Origin: Limnomonas spitsbergensis | Lineage: Eukaryota; Chlorophyta; Chlorophyceae; Chlamydomonadales | Length of the DNA: 64,000 nt | Reading direction: 5' to 3' | NCBI GenBank assembly: GCA_037349105.1 | Contig: JAYJMM010000024.1 | Coordinates: forward strand, 1,612,001-1,676,000 | Part shown: positions 25,601-35,727 of the stretch, one piece after another | Layout of the letters: each line of letters begins with the position of its first letter | Numbering within the stretch: position 1 is the stretch's first letter | The notes under the pieces: model-generated | Told to the model about the DNA's origin: nothing | Database searches by the model: none | What the model saw: only the letters and a program-made list of their open reading frames with translations | Position numbers and translations under genes: made by a program

Positions 25601-28600
25601 AGCTGGAAATCATCTCAACATTCAAAACAGACTGTGCAGCAGCAGGTGTGTACAGCAAGTCTTTTAACAGCAGTTGGGTCTACCTTTCGGAAGCATAAGG
25701 AGCAGGAGCTCGTCGCACTCATACTCTCATACAGGATTTTCAACCGCAGCTCACAAACTAATAAATCAACAAGCTAACTAGCCTGCATATTCGCCCTTTG
25801 TACATGCTTTTCCGCGGCCGAGCCTTGTATGCAAGGCCCGGAGGTGTAACGTCATCGACATGCTTTTCCAATCCCAAAGATGCGATAGGGAATTTGACTG
25901 GCAACTAGCATGGCGCTCAGATTGAAGGGATGTTGAGGCAGGCTATGATCATGACCAGCGCGATGGGCATCGTGCTTTGTCTTCCTAATTCCCCTTCCTA
26001 TTTCCCTTGTCTTATGGTGCCGGCATGGACACAGCCTCAGCACACGCTGCACTGGTATCTCATACTAATGACCAAGCAAGCAATACGGTGCTCGGATAAA
26101 AGAGAGTTTAGGGCAGGCTGCGATCACCATGAAAGCTATCGACCAGAGAGAGTGCTCTCTAGGATCGACATCATGTATTTTCTTCCTATCCCCCCCCACC
26201 TGTCTCATGATCATGGCCCGGCCCAAGCTGCACTGTTTTCTGAAGCCTCACACGCCCTGCCCTGCCCTGCATGGCTTAGCCTCTTTTTCTGATGAATGCC
26301 ATCGAGAGCTGTGAGAGGAACATGATGCCGCACAGCCATCAGGCTATGACAGAGACGCGACGACGAGGATCAAATCGGGCAGACGATGTTCAAGGCAGCG
26401 TGCCTATGTTCACGCCCCTTTGCCTACACCCTTGCACGTGCCCACACCTGCCCAGGGCCCCCCTGTCTGTGCATGCGCCTATACGTGTTCCTCGTCATGG
26501 GTGTGACAAGCCATGATAGTGGTGAAATCCCCTTCAGCTACACCTCAGCTACATCACAGCATACAGCTGTGGGGGGCAGATGCAGCATGCCCTGCTGCTT
26601 GCGCCACCGGTCAGATACTGGTCCAAGTTTAATCCCCTTTGTCTGCTGGTGGCTTCCCAGCAAACGCCAAAGATTGTCTGGAACACACGGCAAGTTAGAG
26701 TGGGTCACATAGAGACTAGACTCAGTAGCGGACAGGGTACACTCAGTAGCGGACAGGGTAGAGGCGGCTTTAGGATAAGCTGCTCCAGTAAGATGTGTTC
26801 AGAAAACGGGAATCTATCAATATACCCATGGCTTGGGTCAAGCTTCTCCAGGAAGCAGTTATCAGAAATGGGTATCAGCAGATGGCATGAGGTCAGGCTA
26901 CTCCTTGGGAAATGGGAATCTACCAATATATCTATCTGTGGCTTTAGGTCAAGCTTCTCCAGGAAGATGTGTTCAGAAAATGGGTATCAACAGATGGCAA
27001 CCACACCCTTCACGCACAATGCTCTCATAGATTAAAGCGAGCAGCTGCGCTAGGCTCTCTTGGGCTGAGGAGGGCGGCGGTGGCCAGATCCATGACAAGC
27101 AAGGCATATACTGATGACATGAGGTGAACCCACCCTTCACGCCCTATGCTCTCATAGATTAAAGCGAGCAGCTGCGCTAGGCTCTCTTGGGCTGAGGAGG
27201 GCAGCGGTGGCCAGATCCATGACAAGCGAGGCATATACTGATGACATGAGGTGAACCCACCCTTCACGCCCTATGCTCTCATAGATTAAACCCTAACCTC
27301 GGGATGAGGAGGGCAGCGGTGGCCAGATCCGTGGCACGCACGACCAGTGGGCGCAGCGGCTGCATGCATGGAGGTCTGAGATTCAGTTTTGAACAAAGAT
27401 CATAATGTCTACCAGAAATAAAAGATGACCGATACACCAATTTCAAACGATGATCGTTAACCCACGGATCTCGCTCTCTGAAACATGGGAGCCGGCGATG
27501 GGACAGAAGCCTCTCTCTGTAAAAAAATGATTTTGAGCCTCATCCTACCACAGCTCTACCACAGCTCTAACACAGCTCTCGAGAGAAACTTAAAGGCATG
27601 CTCCCTCATGCTTGACACACACCTTCTTGATGGCAGGGATACATGTACTGGCGTTCTTTGATATACCAATTCATGGACACCCGCATTCCATTCCAAGGGA
27701 GAAGCAGATTTGGAACCACCTTTCCTGTGTGACCCTGTATGTCTCTCTCTGCTTGAATTGCCATGCCACCCCTATTCAAGACACAACCTGCAACTGCTCC
27801 CTCATCATCTGAGTCACCATAATAAATAGCAGCTGCAGACATAGCAGCCCAACAGCCCAGGCCAGCCCAGCCCAGCAGCCCATCAGCACATGCAGGGAAG
27901 ACCCCCCCGTCATTAATCATCACCATGATCATCAGGAGAGGAAGAAATAGAGCCCCTCAACCCAGGTGTCTCCCCATGCAAGTTTGTGTGGTGGGCCAGC
28001 CGGGCCAGGCGGAGACGGACGGTAGTGATGTCCTGGTTCATGATCTGGGCCAATGTGGTTTCTGGAGTCCAATGCGCCATTTACACTGCACAGAACCAAA
28101 TCCAGAAAAAATGAGGGGTCTAGGCCAGTAGGCATGGGCATGAGAGGAAGGGAATACATGATGTCGCAATAGCGCGTAGATATGCATGGTCGATCACATG
28201 AGTCGGTATGGCCTGATGGATTGTGTACAGAGCATGGCATCCCGTCATGTTTGTGTGCGGAGGAGGTCTGCCAAGCGTGTGCATGAGAGAAGCCATATCC
28301 AAGTACAGTGTAGGACTCTGTCACCGCAGCAGCGCATGCACTGCACATCATATTGGATCGTACTTTGCATGCGATCCAATATGAAGTGCAGTGCACTTAA
28401 AAAGAGTCTGCAAGGCCTGATTTGGTTGATTTTGAAATGGATATACACTCATACTTGCTGGCTGACGTGGGAGGTCCACCAAAAGAAGCCCACGAACGTT
28501 TCCACCCTGATCGACGTCACCTTGTTTACCATCGCGAGAGCAGCGTTCCAGCTTTCCCATTTTGTGACATTTTGAATTCGATGGCACCAGCGTTTCCTCC

Positions 28601-28721
28601 AGATCCGCCGCACGGTCCTCACCTTCGGAAATTTCAGCTTGGCCATCATCCTCTTCTCCTTGTTGGAGAAGCGTGCATCTTGTTCAGCGGACACCCCACG
28701 AAAGCCTCCCCCTGTGGCCAT
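16650..28721 (-). CDS. SRRM1: Serine/arginine repetitive matrix protein 1 (SRm160-like splicing co-activator)
   Basis: Nine exons with GT-AG borders join in frame: 28623-28721, 25364-25507, 23660-23845, 22048-22196, 20603-20641, 19921-20133, 17469-18590, 17074-17119, 16650-16820 (about 722 residues, stop TGA at 16650-16652). Exon 1 carries the conserved start FRGVSAEQDARFSNKEKR. Exons 2-3 (residues 34-143) form the PWI nucleic-acid-binding domain (KKVNWAVMKEWIAARVTQLLG, then HVNLTPFLEKNTTLFMKELW and IPQALLEAQ), as in animal SRm160. Exon 4 has a proline run and an RD-rich segment. Exons 6-7 are an RS domain of about 440 residues with repeated RSRSRSPVRKAAVGG units. The last exon is acidic with a duplicated ELKELRARALEAARRK motif. 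The expected role is as a nuclear splicing and exon-junction co-activator. The exon 5 assignment is the least certain, since several similar copies lie beside it. Confidence 0.93.
19720..19920 (-). repeat. Fossil copies of the SRRM1 exon 6 3' end and donor
   Basis: The exon 6 end (minus-strand sequence around GTGAAGCGACGGCGCCATGCTAG followed by GTGCGGGTGATGG) recurs twice in the following intron, at about 19722-19790 and 19805-19880. Substitutions break the frame. The unit is roughly 75-85 bp. Confidence 0.75.
20642..21035 (-). repeat. Tandem copies of the SRRM1 exon 5 region (about 110-bp unit)
   Basis: Upstream of exon 5, three more units share an acceptor-like TGTTGCAG or TTTCGCGG, a decayed GGGACAGGGAC-type start (NRDK, RDRGKAV and similar), a CCCCACACTT stretch and an AATTTCAAATAAAGTG-type segment. 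None is as clean as 20603-20641. Confidence 0.75.
21045..21191. mobile_element. hAT-like MITE, intact copy (147 bp)
   Basis: Terminal inverted repeats CAGTGCTGTGC and CAGTGGTGTGC (reverse complement of the right end) are flanked by TTTGCAAC (21037-21044) and TTTACAAC (21192-21199), an 8-bp target duplication with one mismatch. An 8-bp duplication and a CAGTG end are typical of hAT elements. It lies in SRRM1 intron 4. A second copy, in opposite orientation and split by a retroelement, occurs at 29100-29239 plus 41612-41623. Confidence 0.85.
21420..22047 (-). repeat. Fossil copies of the SRRM1 exon 4 3' half and donor
   Basis: About five copies of a 105-130-bp unit encode decayed versions of GGGRWDRDAQEKGDRRDR followed by GTGAG (for example GGGHWDRDMSERRDR near 21450-21500 and GGDWDRDAQEIGDRQDR near 21840-21880). 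They follow the real exon 4 in transcript order and lack its 5' half. Each keeps a donor-like GTGAG or GTGTG. Confidence 0.85.
22250..22930 (-). repeat. Fossil copies of the SRRM1 exon 4 acceptor and 5' half
   Basis: At least five copies of CAG followed by a decayed GCCCAAGTGGAGAAGGC / GCGCAGCAGGAAGCTGCC sequence (reading TYVEKAQQEAAKKL, AQVERMRHNA and similar) lie between exon 3 and exon 4 in transcript order, at about 22260-22285, 22345-22365, 22420-22455, 22540-22580, 22680-22720 and 22850-22885. Stops and frameshifts are present in most. Confidence 0.8.
22990..23490 (-). repeat. Three fossil copies of the SRRM1 exon 3 3' half (PWI tail)
   Basis: Copies near 23000-23100, 23165-23265 and 23395-23490 encode variants of IPQALLEAQLRQ followed by GGGGCAGCAGC and a CAG-GTG donor. 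They decay by substitution and frameshift relative to the functional exon. Short AGATCCCAAAAGC repeats fill the spacers. Confidence 0.85.
23846..24390 (-). repeat. Fossil copies of the SRRM1 exon 3 acceptor and 5' part
   Basis: The first copy (about 23880-23985) is nearly complete and open: CGCAG-type acceptor, then LDGKVMHVNLTPFLEKNTTLFTKELL, so it could still act as an alternative exon. Further upstream copies are shorter (24045-24090 LDGEVMHVNLA; 24105-24130 LLDGKVLKS; 24220-24250; 24290-24320; 24345-24385) and separated by GGGTTTAGGG-like sequence. Confidence 0.85.
24518..24830. repeat. Tandem duplication, about 190-bp unit
   Basis: Two copies (from about 24518 and about 24710) share 'caacaggtgtgggggg', a G-rich run, 'catcggcatccaacatgatcc', 'ctcggtnaaaggt' and 'cggatcaat'. 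It lies in SRRM1 intron 2 and has no exon similarity that I can see. Confidence 0.75.
24985..25050 (-). pseudogene. Fossil copy of SRRM1 exon 2
   Basis: The minus strand reads QLLIDLENDEVFICLT-stop-NYL against QLLGGLEEEVLICLIYNYLEA in the functional exon 2, so an in-frame stop makes it unusable. Confidence 0.85.
25803..25864 (+). repeat. Copy of the dispersed GGCCGAGC...TGTAACGTCAT repeat tail
   Basis: 'ccgcggccgagccttgtatg' followed by 'caaggcccggaggtgtaacg' and 'tcatcgacatgc' matches the core of the family clustered at 13.5-16.3 kb. It lies in SRRM1 intron 1. Confidence 0.8.
26705..27300 (-). repeat. Tandem repeats in SRRM1 intron 1
   Basis: 26780-27000 holds three decayed copies of a 90-120-bp unit ('gtcaagcttctccaggaag', 'cagatggca'). 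27008-27300 holds two and a partial copy of a unit of about 124 bp whose minus strand contains a good acceptor (CTGCCCTCCTCAG) followed by an open segment reading QESLAQLLALIYESIG. I cannot place this segment in the SRRM1 protein. It may be an alternative exon or a fossil of an unidentified one. Confidence 0.65.
28338..28394. repeat. Hairpin, 23-bp arms with one mismatch, 11-nt loop
   Basis: Left arm 28338-28360 and right arm 28372-28394 are inverted copies differing at one position. It lies in SRRM1 intron 1, about 230 bp from exon 1. It may be the core of a small foldback element. Confidence 0.85.
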
Positions 28722-29091
28722 CGTGCGGATGCCGCCTGAGAGGGTCCTCCTAGCTCAGTGTGAGAGGACGCAGCCAAAGGGCCGAGCTGTACACCGAATT
28801 TGAGAGCAGATGCGGAGGAATGCGTAAAACAAATATATGAGTATCACGAACGGAAATGCTAACCTGGTGAGTTTGGAAAAAGGGCAGAATACCGCACTCT
28901 CTCCCACTCCAACCAATCTAGGGAGACCAAGAGTGACCAAGGGTGACTCTCTGGGTTTTCATTGCTGGTTCTCTACCTGTGCACCGTCCGGGTCGCACCC
29001 TCTCGCCAGTTTTTTCATGCACTCAAGATCAGAGTTGGATCTGCTGGCGGATCTGCTGCACAACCACTCTCATGACCATCCACCGCCATGC
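28722..29091. promoter_or_regulatory. SRRM1 5' flank
   Basis: The sequence upstream of the SRRM1 ATG, up to the MITE target site, contains no recognisable gene. I see no clear TATA box. Promoter function is inferred from position only. Confidence 0.3.
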
Positions 29092-29239
29092 ATCCTATGC
29101 AGTGCTGTGCCAATTACGGTCCTTATGGTGGCTGAATTACGTAGCTGAGTTTCAATTACCGTAATCTCAAGGCAAATTCAGCTACTTTAACCAGGAAGGA
29201 ACCGTAATTACCAACACGATTTATGAATTACGGCGCAAT

Positions 29240-30038
29240 TGTCACGACGTATGGGTGCACCGCACGTATGGGTGGCTTGTACCGCTTTTTGGTTTCGGAT
29301 TTCGTCTGTTTGTGGTACTTAGAAGATGCCTGGCTAACTCCAGGCATTCTTCTCTTCTTACTCAAGTAACATACCGAAGTTGAATCACCCTGCTATCTGT
29401 AAACTGTTCTGGGATTAACGTCCAACTGTGATATTTCGGCCTCTTATCAAGGCCAGGACACTGCACTAATAGGAGATCTCTAGTTTACACTACACTGATC
29501 CTATTTCTCCAAGACCACATCATTCAGTAATAGGCCCTGATCGTTACACTGATCGAATATCTCTAGTTAACCACTACACTTATTCGTGATCTCTAGCATC
29601 AGCTTCTCTACTTCATCCATCTCAGCTCTATCTCTCGATTATACCCTACACTGTGAGCTTCAACAGTTCTATCTCTAGGTTACAATTCGACACTGTGAGC
29701 TGCTACCCAAGCCTTTCCTGGCTACCAAGTCGATTTACTGCACCAGCAGTCGATCCTCCTCATCAGAGAGTCGCCTCTTCGGCTCCATCTTTCTCATCAC
29801 TTCGGCTGGATCGACCCTCAAGTCCGTTCCACACCATTTCCTACTGTCAACAGTCGGCTTCAGTACAACTAGCCCCAGCAGGAACGAGTTCACTTCGCTA
29901 CTTTTGTCAACAGTAAGAGAGGAATCATCAAAGGTTAGTGCAGTAACCCGAGGATTAGTCGAGGATAAACTGTCTGCCAGCAGTTTATCGCTCCTGCACA
30001 CGCTAGTTAACCCCTATAAAGGGCACTTAGCACTCCAA
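29240..30038 (+). repeat. Repeat A1 (left terminal repeat, 799 bp)
   Basis: Starts TGTCACGACGTATGG and ends CACTTAGCACTCCAA. It is nearly identical to 36605-37403 (one substitution noticed near 29622, catctcag versus catttcag). The absence of decay suggests recent insertion. Confidence 0.92.
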
Positions 30039-30163
30039 TAAGAAGAGAAGAATCCAGGTTCGCATCACTTCGAATCTGCTGGCGAGTAAAAACCGGAAGT
30101 AAGGTTCCTGATCGTGTTCTGTTGCCGAAAAGTGAGCGATAACAGCGAACAGATCCCAATTTC

Positions 30164-32176
30164 GTGTTCAACCCCTGGATGAATTCCCATTCTACCCAGG
30201 GGAGGGAACCTTCTTTACAGGAGGCTAAGCCTCTCACTGAGGCCGAGCAACGCATTCGGCAGTTGCTAGCCCAGGATCAGGCTGTGCTAGCTAACCAAGC
30301 TCACATGAGGTCAAAGGCTCAAGCAAGGAAACTGGCTACCGCGGAAGCACTCCATGCCGAACAAGTCCAGCACCGTCAGCGCGAAATGTGCCGCCTTGAT
30401 GCAGTGCGGCGTGCGGCCGAGGCGCAGGCCGAGCAGGAAGCTGCGGATGAAAAAGAAGTGCAGCGCGCTGAAAGAGAAGTGCAGGCTCACATGATTCGTA
30501 GTGCGGATGAGAGGCTGGCACTGACCCCTTTGAAGGTGACCCGGACTCATTACGAGGGCCTGCAGCGGTTTGACCAGCTAGTCGATAACCCTGCATACCT
30601 TGATGCACAAGACGATTGCTGCAGCGCACGCTCGTCACCTGTACCTGCACCGGTCCAGGTTGCACCCGTGCCCGGTGGGGATCAGACTTCCCTCCCAGCA
30701 ATGACCTTGCAGGAGTCCCCGATGATGGCTGGATTTCATCAGTCCGGTAACGTAGCTTACCGGATCAACTCAGCCGTCGCTGACCATGTACCCGAAGGCT
30801 TCAAGCATGAGGTGAAGCATGCATCACCCACGGTGTCACGCCCGTCGGCTGACATGGTTGCTCCTGAGTGTACCCCCACCCCCTCGTTCGTGAGCGTGGT
30901 GTCAGGTGAGGCTATGCAATCATGGGGACCTCCAGGTGGGGCTGTTTCTGGCAAGGAAACAGGGCGGCATGACCCCTCTTGTCATCAGGGTAAGCAGCTG
31001 AACATGGACCACCGCTTAGCCGTCGTTCCCGTTGCCTCCGAGGCCAACGACGTCGTCACAATTGGTGAGATGAGGGACCTGCTGCGAGACATGCTAGGAC
31101 GTGTGCATCAGGGACGCACGCCACCACCAGGAGTGGTGCTGCAGGAACAGCCAGTACAGCATGCACAGCAATACCTGGGTTTTGGTAGCGCTCAGTCAGG
31201 GGAGGACCCTCCCTGTGATCATCATCACCAGGGGTGGGAAGGCTTCCCGCAGGACACCGCGCCACCAACACCAATATACGGTGTGCAACTTCAGGTGGGT
31301 GCATGCCGGGTCTCAGGAGAGGGTCAAGAGATTGGATCCGGAGCTGGTACGGCACGTTGCTCTGCCTTCATCCCCGACAACGAGTCTTCTGATGGCTGGT
31401 CTTTTCTGGCACAAAAGGTGAAGGGATTGCTTGGGGGGGGCATGGACAACACCACTGACGTGAGTCAGACCCCTTACCGAGGTTCCCATCAGAATGACCC
31501 GGGTGGAAGCATGCAAATCCCCAAAACAAATACTGGAGTCCCCACCGATGAGACCCCGGTAAGGAATGAGCTGTTCAGGGAATTACGGGGGTCCCGTGGG
31601 GTCACCTCAGATCTAGCCACAAGGTTGTGTGGCTTGCGCACCGAAGGTGAGGTGTCGATCACAACTGTGGGGGGGACCCCCACAAGTTCTCAGACAGGTG
31701 AGCCGTGGTTTGAATGGCAAAACCCCCTCTTTGAGGGTCATGGTCTAGTGCCGCACGATATGGCTCTAGCGCCCGGGCCCCGCAGCGAGGACCATCACCG
31801 ACCATGTGAGTCGGCAGATCAGGTTGAGCATGATGCACCCCGCTTCGCGCTGTTCACCACACACGTGATTGGGGAATGGGAGATTCGGCAGATGTGGGCT
31901 GACACAGGCCAGGCCGCAAGTGAGCGTGGCCAGATAATCCCATGCTCTGCCCTGGCCATGCTGACTGACCACGACCATGAGCTTGTCCCTTTTCTTGCCC
32001 AGAGCCAGGGTGCCCCCGACCAACATGATGGACAGGGCAGTCTGAGCAAGAAAGACCAGAGCAACCAGCGTCACAGATGTGTGCCTTCTGCCCCCTTCAA
32101 GGCATGGTCTCCCCTTCCCCATGCGGGACGAGACGTCCTGGCCGCGGGTGATCGACGCAAGCCGCACCTCCGGTAA
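30164..32176 (+). CDS. Retroelement internal ORF, gag-like (670 aa)
   Basis: This is the only long ORF in the unique internal segment between A1 and B1. Residues about 20-115 are rich in Ala, Glu, Gln and Arg (AEQRIRQLLAQDQ, EAQAEQEAADEKEVQRAE) and should form a coiled coil. The rest is hydrophilic with no motif I recognise. I find no CCHC zinc knuckle, protease, reverse transcriptase or integrase core. Position directly after the left repeat and the coiled-coil start make a Gag-type structural protein the best guess. The first ATG (30164) is used; an in-frame ATG five codons later is also possible. Confidence 0.55.
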   Translation: MFNPWMNSHSTQGREPSLQEAKPLTEAEQRIRQLLAQDQAVLANQAHMRSKAQARKLATAEALHAEQVQHRQREMCRLDAVRRAAEAQAEQEAADEKEVQRAEREVQAHMIRSADERLALTPLKVTRTHYEGLQRFDQLVDNPAYLDAQDDCCSARSSPVPAPVQVAPVPGGDQTSLPAMTLQESPMMAGFHQSGNVAYRINSAVADHVPEGFKHEVKHASPTVSRPSADMVAPECTPTPSFVSVVSGEAMQSWGPPGGAVSGKETGRHDPSCHQGKQLNMDHRLAVVPVASEANDVVTIGEMRDLLRDMLGRVHQGRTPPPGVVLQEQPVQHAQQYLGFGSAQSGEDPPCDHHHQGWEGFPQDTAPPTPIYGVQLQVGACRVSGEGQEIGSGAGTARCSAFIPDNESSDGWSFLAQKVKGLLGGGMDNTTDVSQTPYRGSHQNDPGGSMQIPKTNTGVPTDETPVRNELFRELRGSRGVTSDLATRLCGLRTEGEVSITTVGGTPTSSQTGEPWFEWQNPLFEGHGLVPHDMALAPGPRSEDHHRPCESADQVEHDAPRFALFTTHVIGEWEIRQMWADTGQAASERGQIIPCSALAMLTDHDHELVPFLAQSQGAPDQHDGQGSLSKKDQSNQRHRCVPSAPFKAWSPLPHAGRDVLAAGDRRKPHLR

Positions 32177-33029
32177 TGTGGAAAGCCGATGCTTTCTATG
32201 GTTTAAGCAAGTTCACTGCCAGCTTGAGGTATGTGGGTTCTCCAGGTTCCCTGCCCCAAGCGTGGCTCATGATCAATCCATTGAAAAGGACTTCAGTGGT
32301 GGGTTCCGCATGTCACACCTAGTTATTGAAAAGATCTCCCCGATATTTTGCTCTTCTACCCATCCTATGCGGGAGCACACACCTGTCTTGCAGTGCAACC
32401 ATCTAGATCACCTGCCACTTAACACTTGTTGTGCAACCTTGTTGTTCACAGTTCACACGTGTCGGTGCTTGCTCGGTGATCTGTCATATCATATTTCTGG
32501 TACACCTGTCAGCATGCGCCTAGTCACGCGCCAGTCCCACCGCTATACACACCTGTCAGCATGTGCCTGACTGTTTGCACATGCGATACGGAGTGTAGCT
32601 TTATTTTATTTCCAGGAAATCCGTCTTGCCCTTATTGCTTGCAACCCTCTCCAACGATGTGCTTGGCTCAGGTTGGGGGGGGACAGTAGGTCTGTCCTGA
32701 TTTCTTGTCTACTTGCATTTTATTCTGGAAGAAAAAAAAATGAATAAAAAAAATGTGTTGCTCCCATGCACCGAGCCAACTGATCAGCGGACCTACTGTT
32801 GGTTCGGGATCTTGCACAGCGGACGTGGCAGCTACGGGGGCTGGTGCCATCATGGTCGTCACGGTCAACTGAGGAGACAAGGTTATCAGCGCCGGCGCAA
32901 CGGCGTGTGGCGCTGACTATTGGTCGTTCACCATGATCGGTATTGGCGTAGCCACTAGCCACCTGAGTTCTGCTCGCATGCTCACCAAGAGTTCCGAGTC
33001 TCCCGTGATTTAATTGTTCGTATCTTCAC

Positions 33030-33910
33030 ACGCATGCCTTGAGCGCTTCCGGACCTGACTTGCATGTCCTGATTGCATGGTGCAGATCTGGCATTACAGA
33101 TGCCCAGTGTTGCAGATCTGGACCTACAGATCTTGAGCGATGTAGATCTTCAGTACAGATCTTGATCTGCAGATCTCGAGTGATGTGGATCTCGAGTGCT
33201 GTATATCGCAGTCTTGCTGTTCGCTTATGCTGGATTTTCTGACTTGCAGATCTTTAATGATGCAGATCTTGACCCGCATGTTATGACTTGCAGATCCAGA
33301 TAAGTAGATTTGCAGTGATTCAGATCCTGACTTGCAGATCATGCATTGCCGATCTGCTGAATTGCCGATCTGCTGTGTTGCAGATCTTGACTTCGCCGGT
33401 AAACTGCAAATCTGTTGTGGTGCAGATCTTGACATTGCCAGTAAATTAAATTCTGACTTGCAGGTCTTGACTTACAGATCTGCAACGATGCAGATCTTGA
33501 CCTGAGGGACTTGACTTGCAGCTCCTGATAGTAGATCTGTTGTGATACAGATCTTGCCTTGCAGATCGTTAATGATGCAGATCTTGACCCGCATGTTATG
33601 ACTTGCAGATCCAGATAAGTAGATTTGCAGTGATTCAGATCCTGACTTGCACATCATGCATTGCCGATCTGCTGTATTGCAGATCTTGACTTCGCCAGTA
33701 AACTGCATATCTGTTGTGGTGCAGATCTTGACATTGCCTGTAAATTATATTCTGGCTTGCAGATAATGACTTGCAGATCTGCAACGATGCAGATCTTGAC
33801 CTGAGGGACTTGACTTGCAGCTCCTGATATTAGATCTGTAGTGATACAGATCTTGCCTTCAGATCTGCTGTGATGCTGATCTTGACTTGCAGATCTCAAG
33901 GGTTATAAAT
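33030..33910. repeat. CAGATCTTGACTTG-based tandem array inside B1
   Basis: Short variants of 'ttgcagatcttgactt' are repeated throughout and organised into a higher-order unit of about 310 bp (starts near 33472 and 33780). The equivalent array in B2 (37790-39060) holds one more unit. Open frames within it are by-products of the repeat. Confidence 0.85.
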
Positions 33911-34086
33911 GTTCCGTGTTGTAGACCCCCGTCCCACTCCGTGTCGTGCGCTGGTATGTCTGACATGTTCTCCTTCAATAGTCCCACAGCCTGACTAGCG
34001 CTCTGAGCGCTTTTAACCCGACATGTATTTGGACCACGCTTTCAGGAAATAGTGTCCCAACCGCCAGCAGTTGGTCTGGGCGGCCT

Positions 34087-34656
34087 TTGGCAGGTTGCTT
34101 AGATGGAGTGGAGCTCCAAAACCTCACCATGTCCATGACCAGGCTGTGTCCACATGGCTCATGTTTAAATAATCTTATGAGTCTTGACTCAAGCTATGTC
34201 CCCGGTTCATCCCTTCCCCGCAGATCTCGCGTCGAAAGCGATCGAGTGCTACTCCAAGTGGGTGGCAGTGTTTCCTTGAAGGACGACTTTGCCGCTGAGC
34301 ACTCATGGGCTTACAGCGCACCTGGAGCGCTCGGCCCTGCTGGTCAGGGACTGGTAATCGACAGTGACCGCGGCCTATCTGACCTCACTATTTTGGAGAG
34401 AGAACGCTGCATGGGTTACATGGATAATTGCACTGCTGCGCCAGGTATTTCTTTTGCCGCCAGGCACAACCTGACTGGCAGTGCATTTGACGCGAACTCG
34501 GTGAGTCACTTGATAGCAACTGGTCTTGCCATCCGTCTCACCTGTGACCGCGGGCCCATTTCTTTCACGACTTCGGTTGAAGCCATGCCTGGTCCTGAGC
34601 TGGGGGGGGAGAGCAATCAGGAGCATCAGGAATTGCATGACAGGATCTGTGCATGA
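34087..34656 (+). CDS. Retroelement ORF resembling the C-terminal end of a C5-cytosine DNA methyltransferase (copy in B1)
   Basis: This ORF has 189 residues. Residues about 98-150 read LSDLTILERERCMGYMDN, then APGISFAARHNLTGSAFDAN and SVSHLI. This fits the C-terminal block of C5 methyltransferases (R-LT-E-ER-MGF, a threonine/serine turn, then R-L-GNa-D/V-hL). The catalytic PCQ and ENV motifs are absent, so the piece would be inactive alone; it may be an exon of a longer spliced product or a remnant. Cytosine methyltransferases carried by retrotransposons are known from some algae and dinoflagellates. The copy at 39237-39806 differs at one residue (D to E). Family assignment is from motif resemblance only. 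Confidence 0.5.
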   Translation: MAGCLDGVELQNLTMSMTRLCPHGSCLNNLMSLDSSYVPGSSLPRRSRVESDRVLLQVGGSVSLKDDFAAEHSWAYSAPGALGPAGQGLVIDSDRGLSDLTILERERCMGYMDNCTAAPGISFAARHNLTGSAFDANSVSHLIATGLAIRLTCDRGPISFTTSVEAMPGPELGGESNQEHQELHDRICA

Positions 34657-34707
34657 TCCTCCCTGATTTTTCAGTCAGCCCAGGCCCTGGCAGCTGAGGA
34701 CGAAGAG

Positions 34708-35727
34708 TTGTGTAACTGCCCTGACCCCTTGAACCATCTAGATGTCTGGCTGGACTCTGCTGTCATGCAGTACTTGCAGCACCCTGACCCAGATAGTCTA
34801 GACCAGAGTACGGCCACTGAACGCCGCAGGATCTCAAGGCGATCATCGCATTTTGAGCGGACTGTCAATCAACAGTTGCACAAGCGCATGCCTGGGGGGG
34901 GACTTAAGCGCGTACCGAGAGGGCCGTCTTTGCAATACCTGCGCCCTTCTTTGGATACGCCGTGTGAGGTGTGCCTGCTGCCGGATGTTGACAGGCTGCT
35001 TGTCCTTTGTGATTCATGTAACCGAGGTTGCCCTACTTACTGCATGAATCCACCTTTGAGCAGGGTTCCGAAGGGCAGTTGGGTCTGCGAGCAGTGCAAG
35101 GCACTTGGTGCTGGCACCCCAGCCCTACTGACGCTAAGGGAGCAGGCCATGACCGAGGGGAAGCCCAGAGCCAAAAGGGTGTCGCTCAAGCCGCAGAAGG
35201 TCAGCCCATTGCCACCGCTGCCAGCGCCACGGCCGCCAGCTGCACCTTGGCTGAGCCCTGCGCCGCGGCCGGCCCTACGGCCGCGGCCGCCATCAGAACC
35301 ACGAGCATTTGCAGCAGTTCCGCCCTCGGGCTGGACCAGCCGGCAACTCAACGTTGCGCAGGCTCGCGAACCGCCATCACCTCCGCGGGTGATGGTAAGG
35401 CCGCCAGAGGATCACGCGTCCTATCCGGGCGGTGAATCCTCTCAGTCAGCGGCACCCGCTACGGCAACCGTTCCACCGAGACCTCCGAGTGGTCGGCCAG
35501 CCCGGGACCGATGGCCAAGTGTCATCACCAATTGCAACGACCCAGTGGGCAGGGCGGATTATCATTTGGATCCTATGCAGCCCGCCTCGTATCGATTCAT
35601 GAGGAAGCATCACGGCCTCCACGTCATCATTGTCCACCTTGCGGCAGCACTAGCGGACATTGTGCTCGCCGTCGCAGTACACGCAGTCCCACACGTGGTC
35701 TGCTGTTTGGTGGCAGTTATTTCCTAA
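34708..35727 (+). pseudogene. Decayed copy of the PHD-finger retroelement ORF (in B1)
   Basis: Homologous to 39858-41366 but damaged in three ways. The zinc-ligand His of the PHD finger is Pro (GCPTYC instead of GCHTYC). A 324-bp in-frame segment is missing after the proline-rich linker, between about 35505 and 35506. A 1-bp deletion near 35718 causes early termination at 35725-35727, so the last 58 residues are lost. The N-terminal part (DVWLDSAVMQYLQHPDPD, ERRRISRRS) resembles the region before the integrase zinc-binding site in algal retroelements, although the ligands are not evident. Confidence 0.75.
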
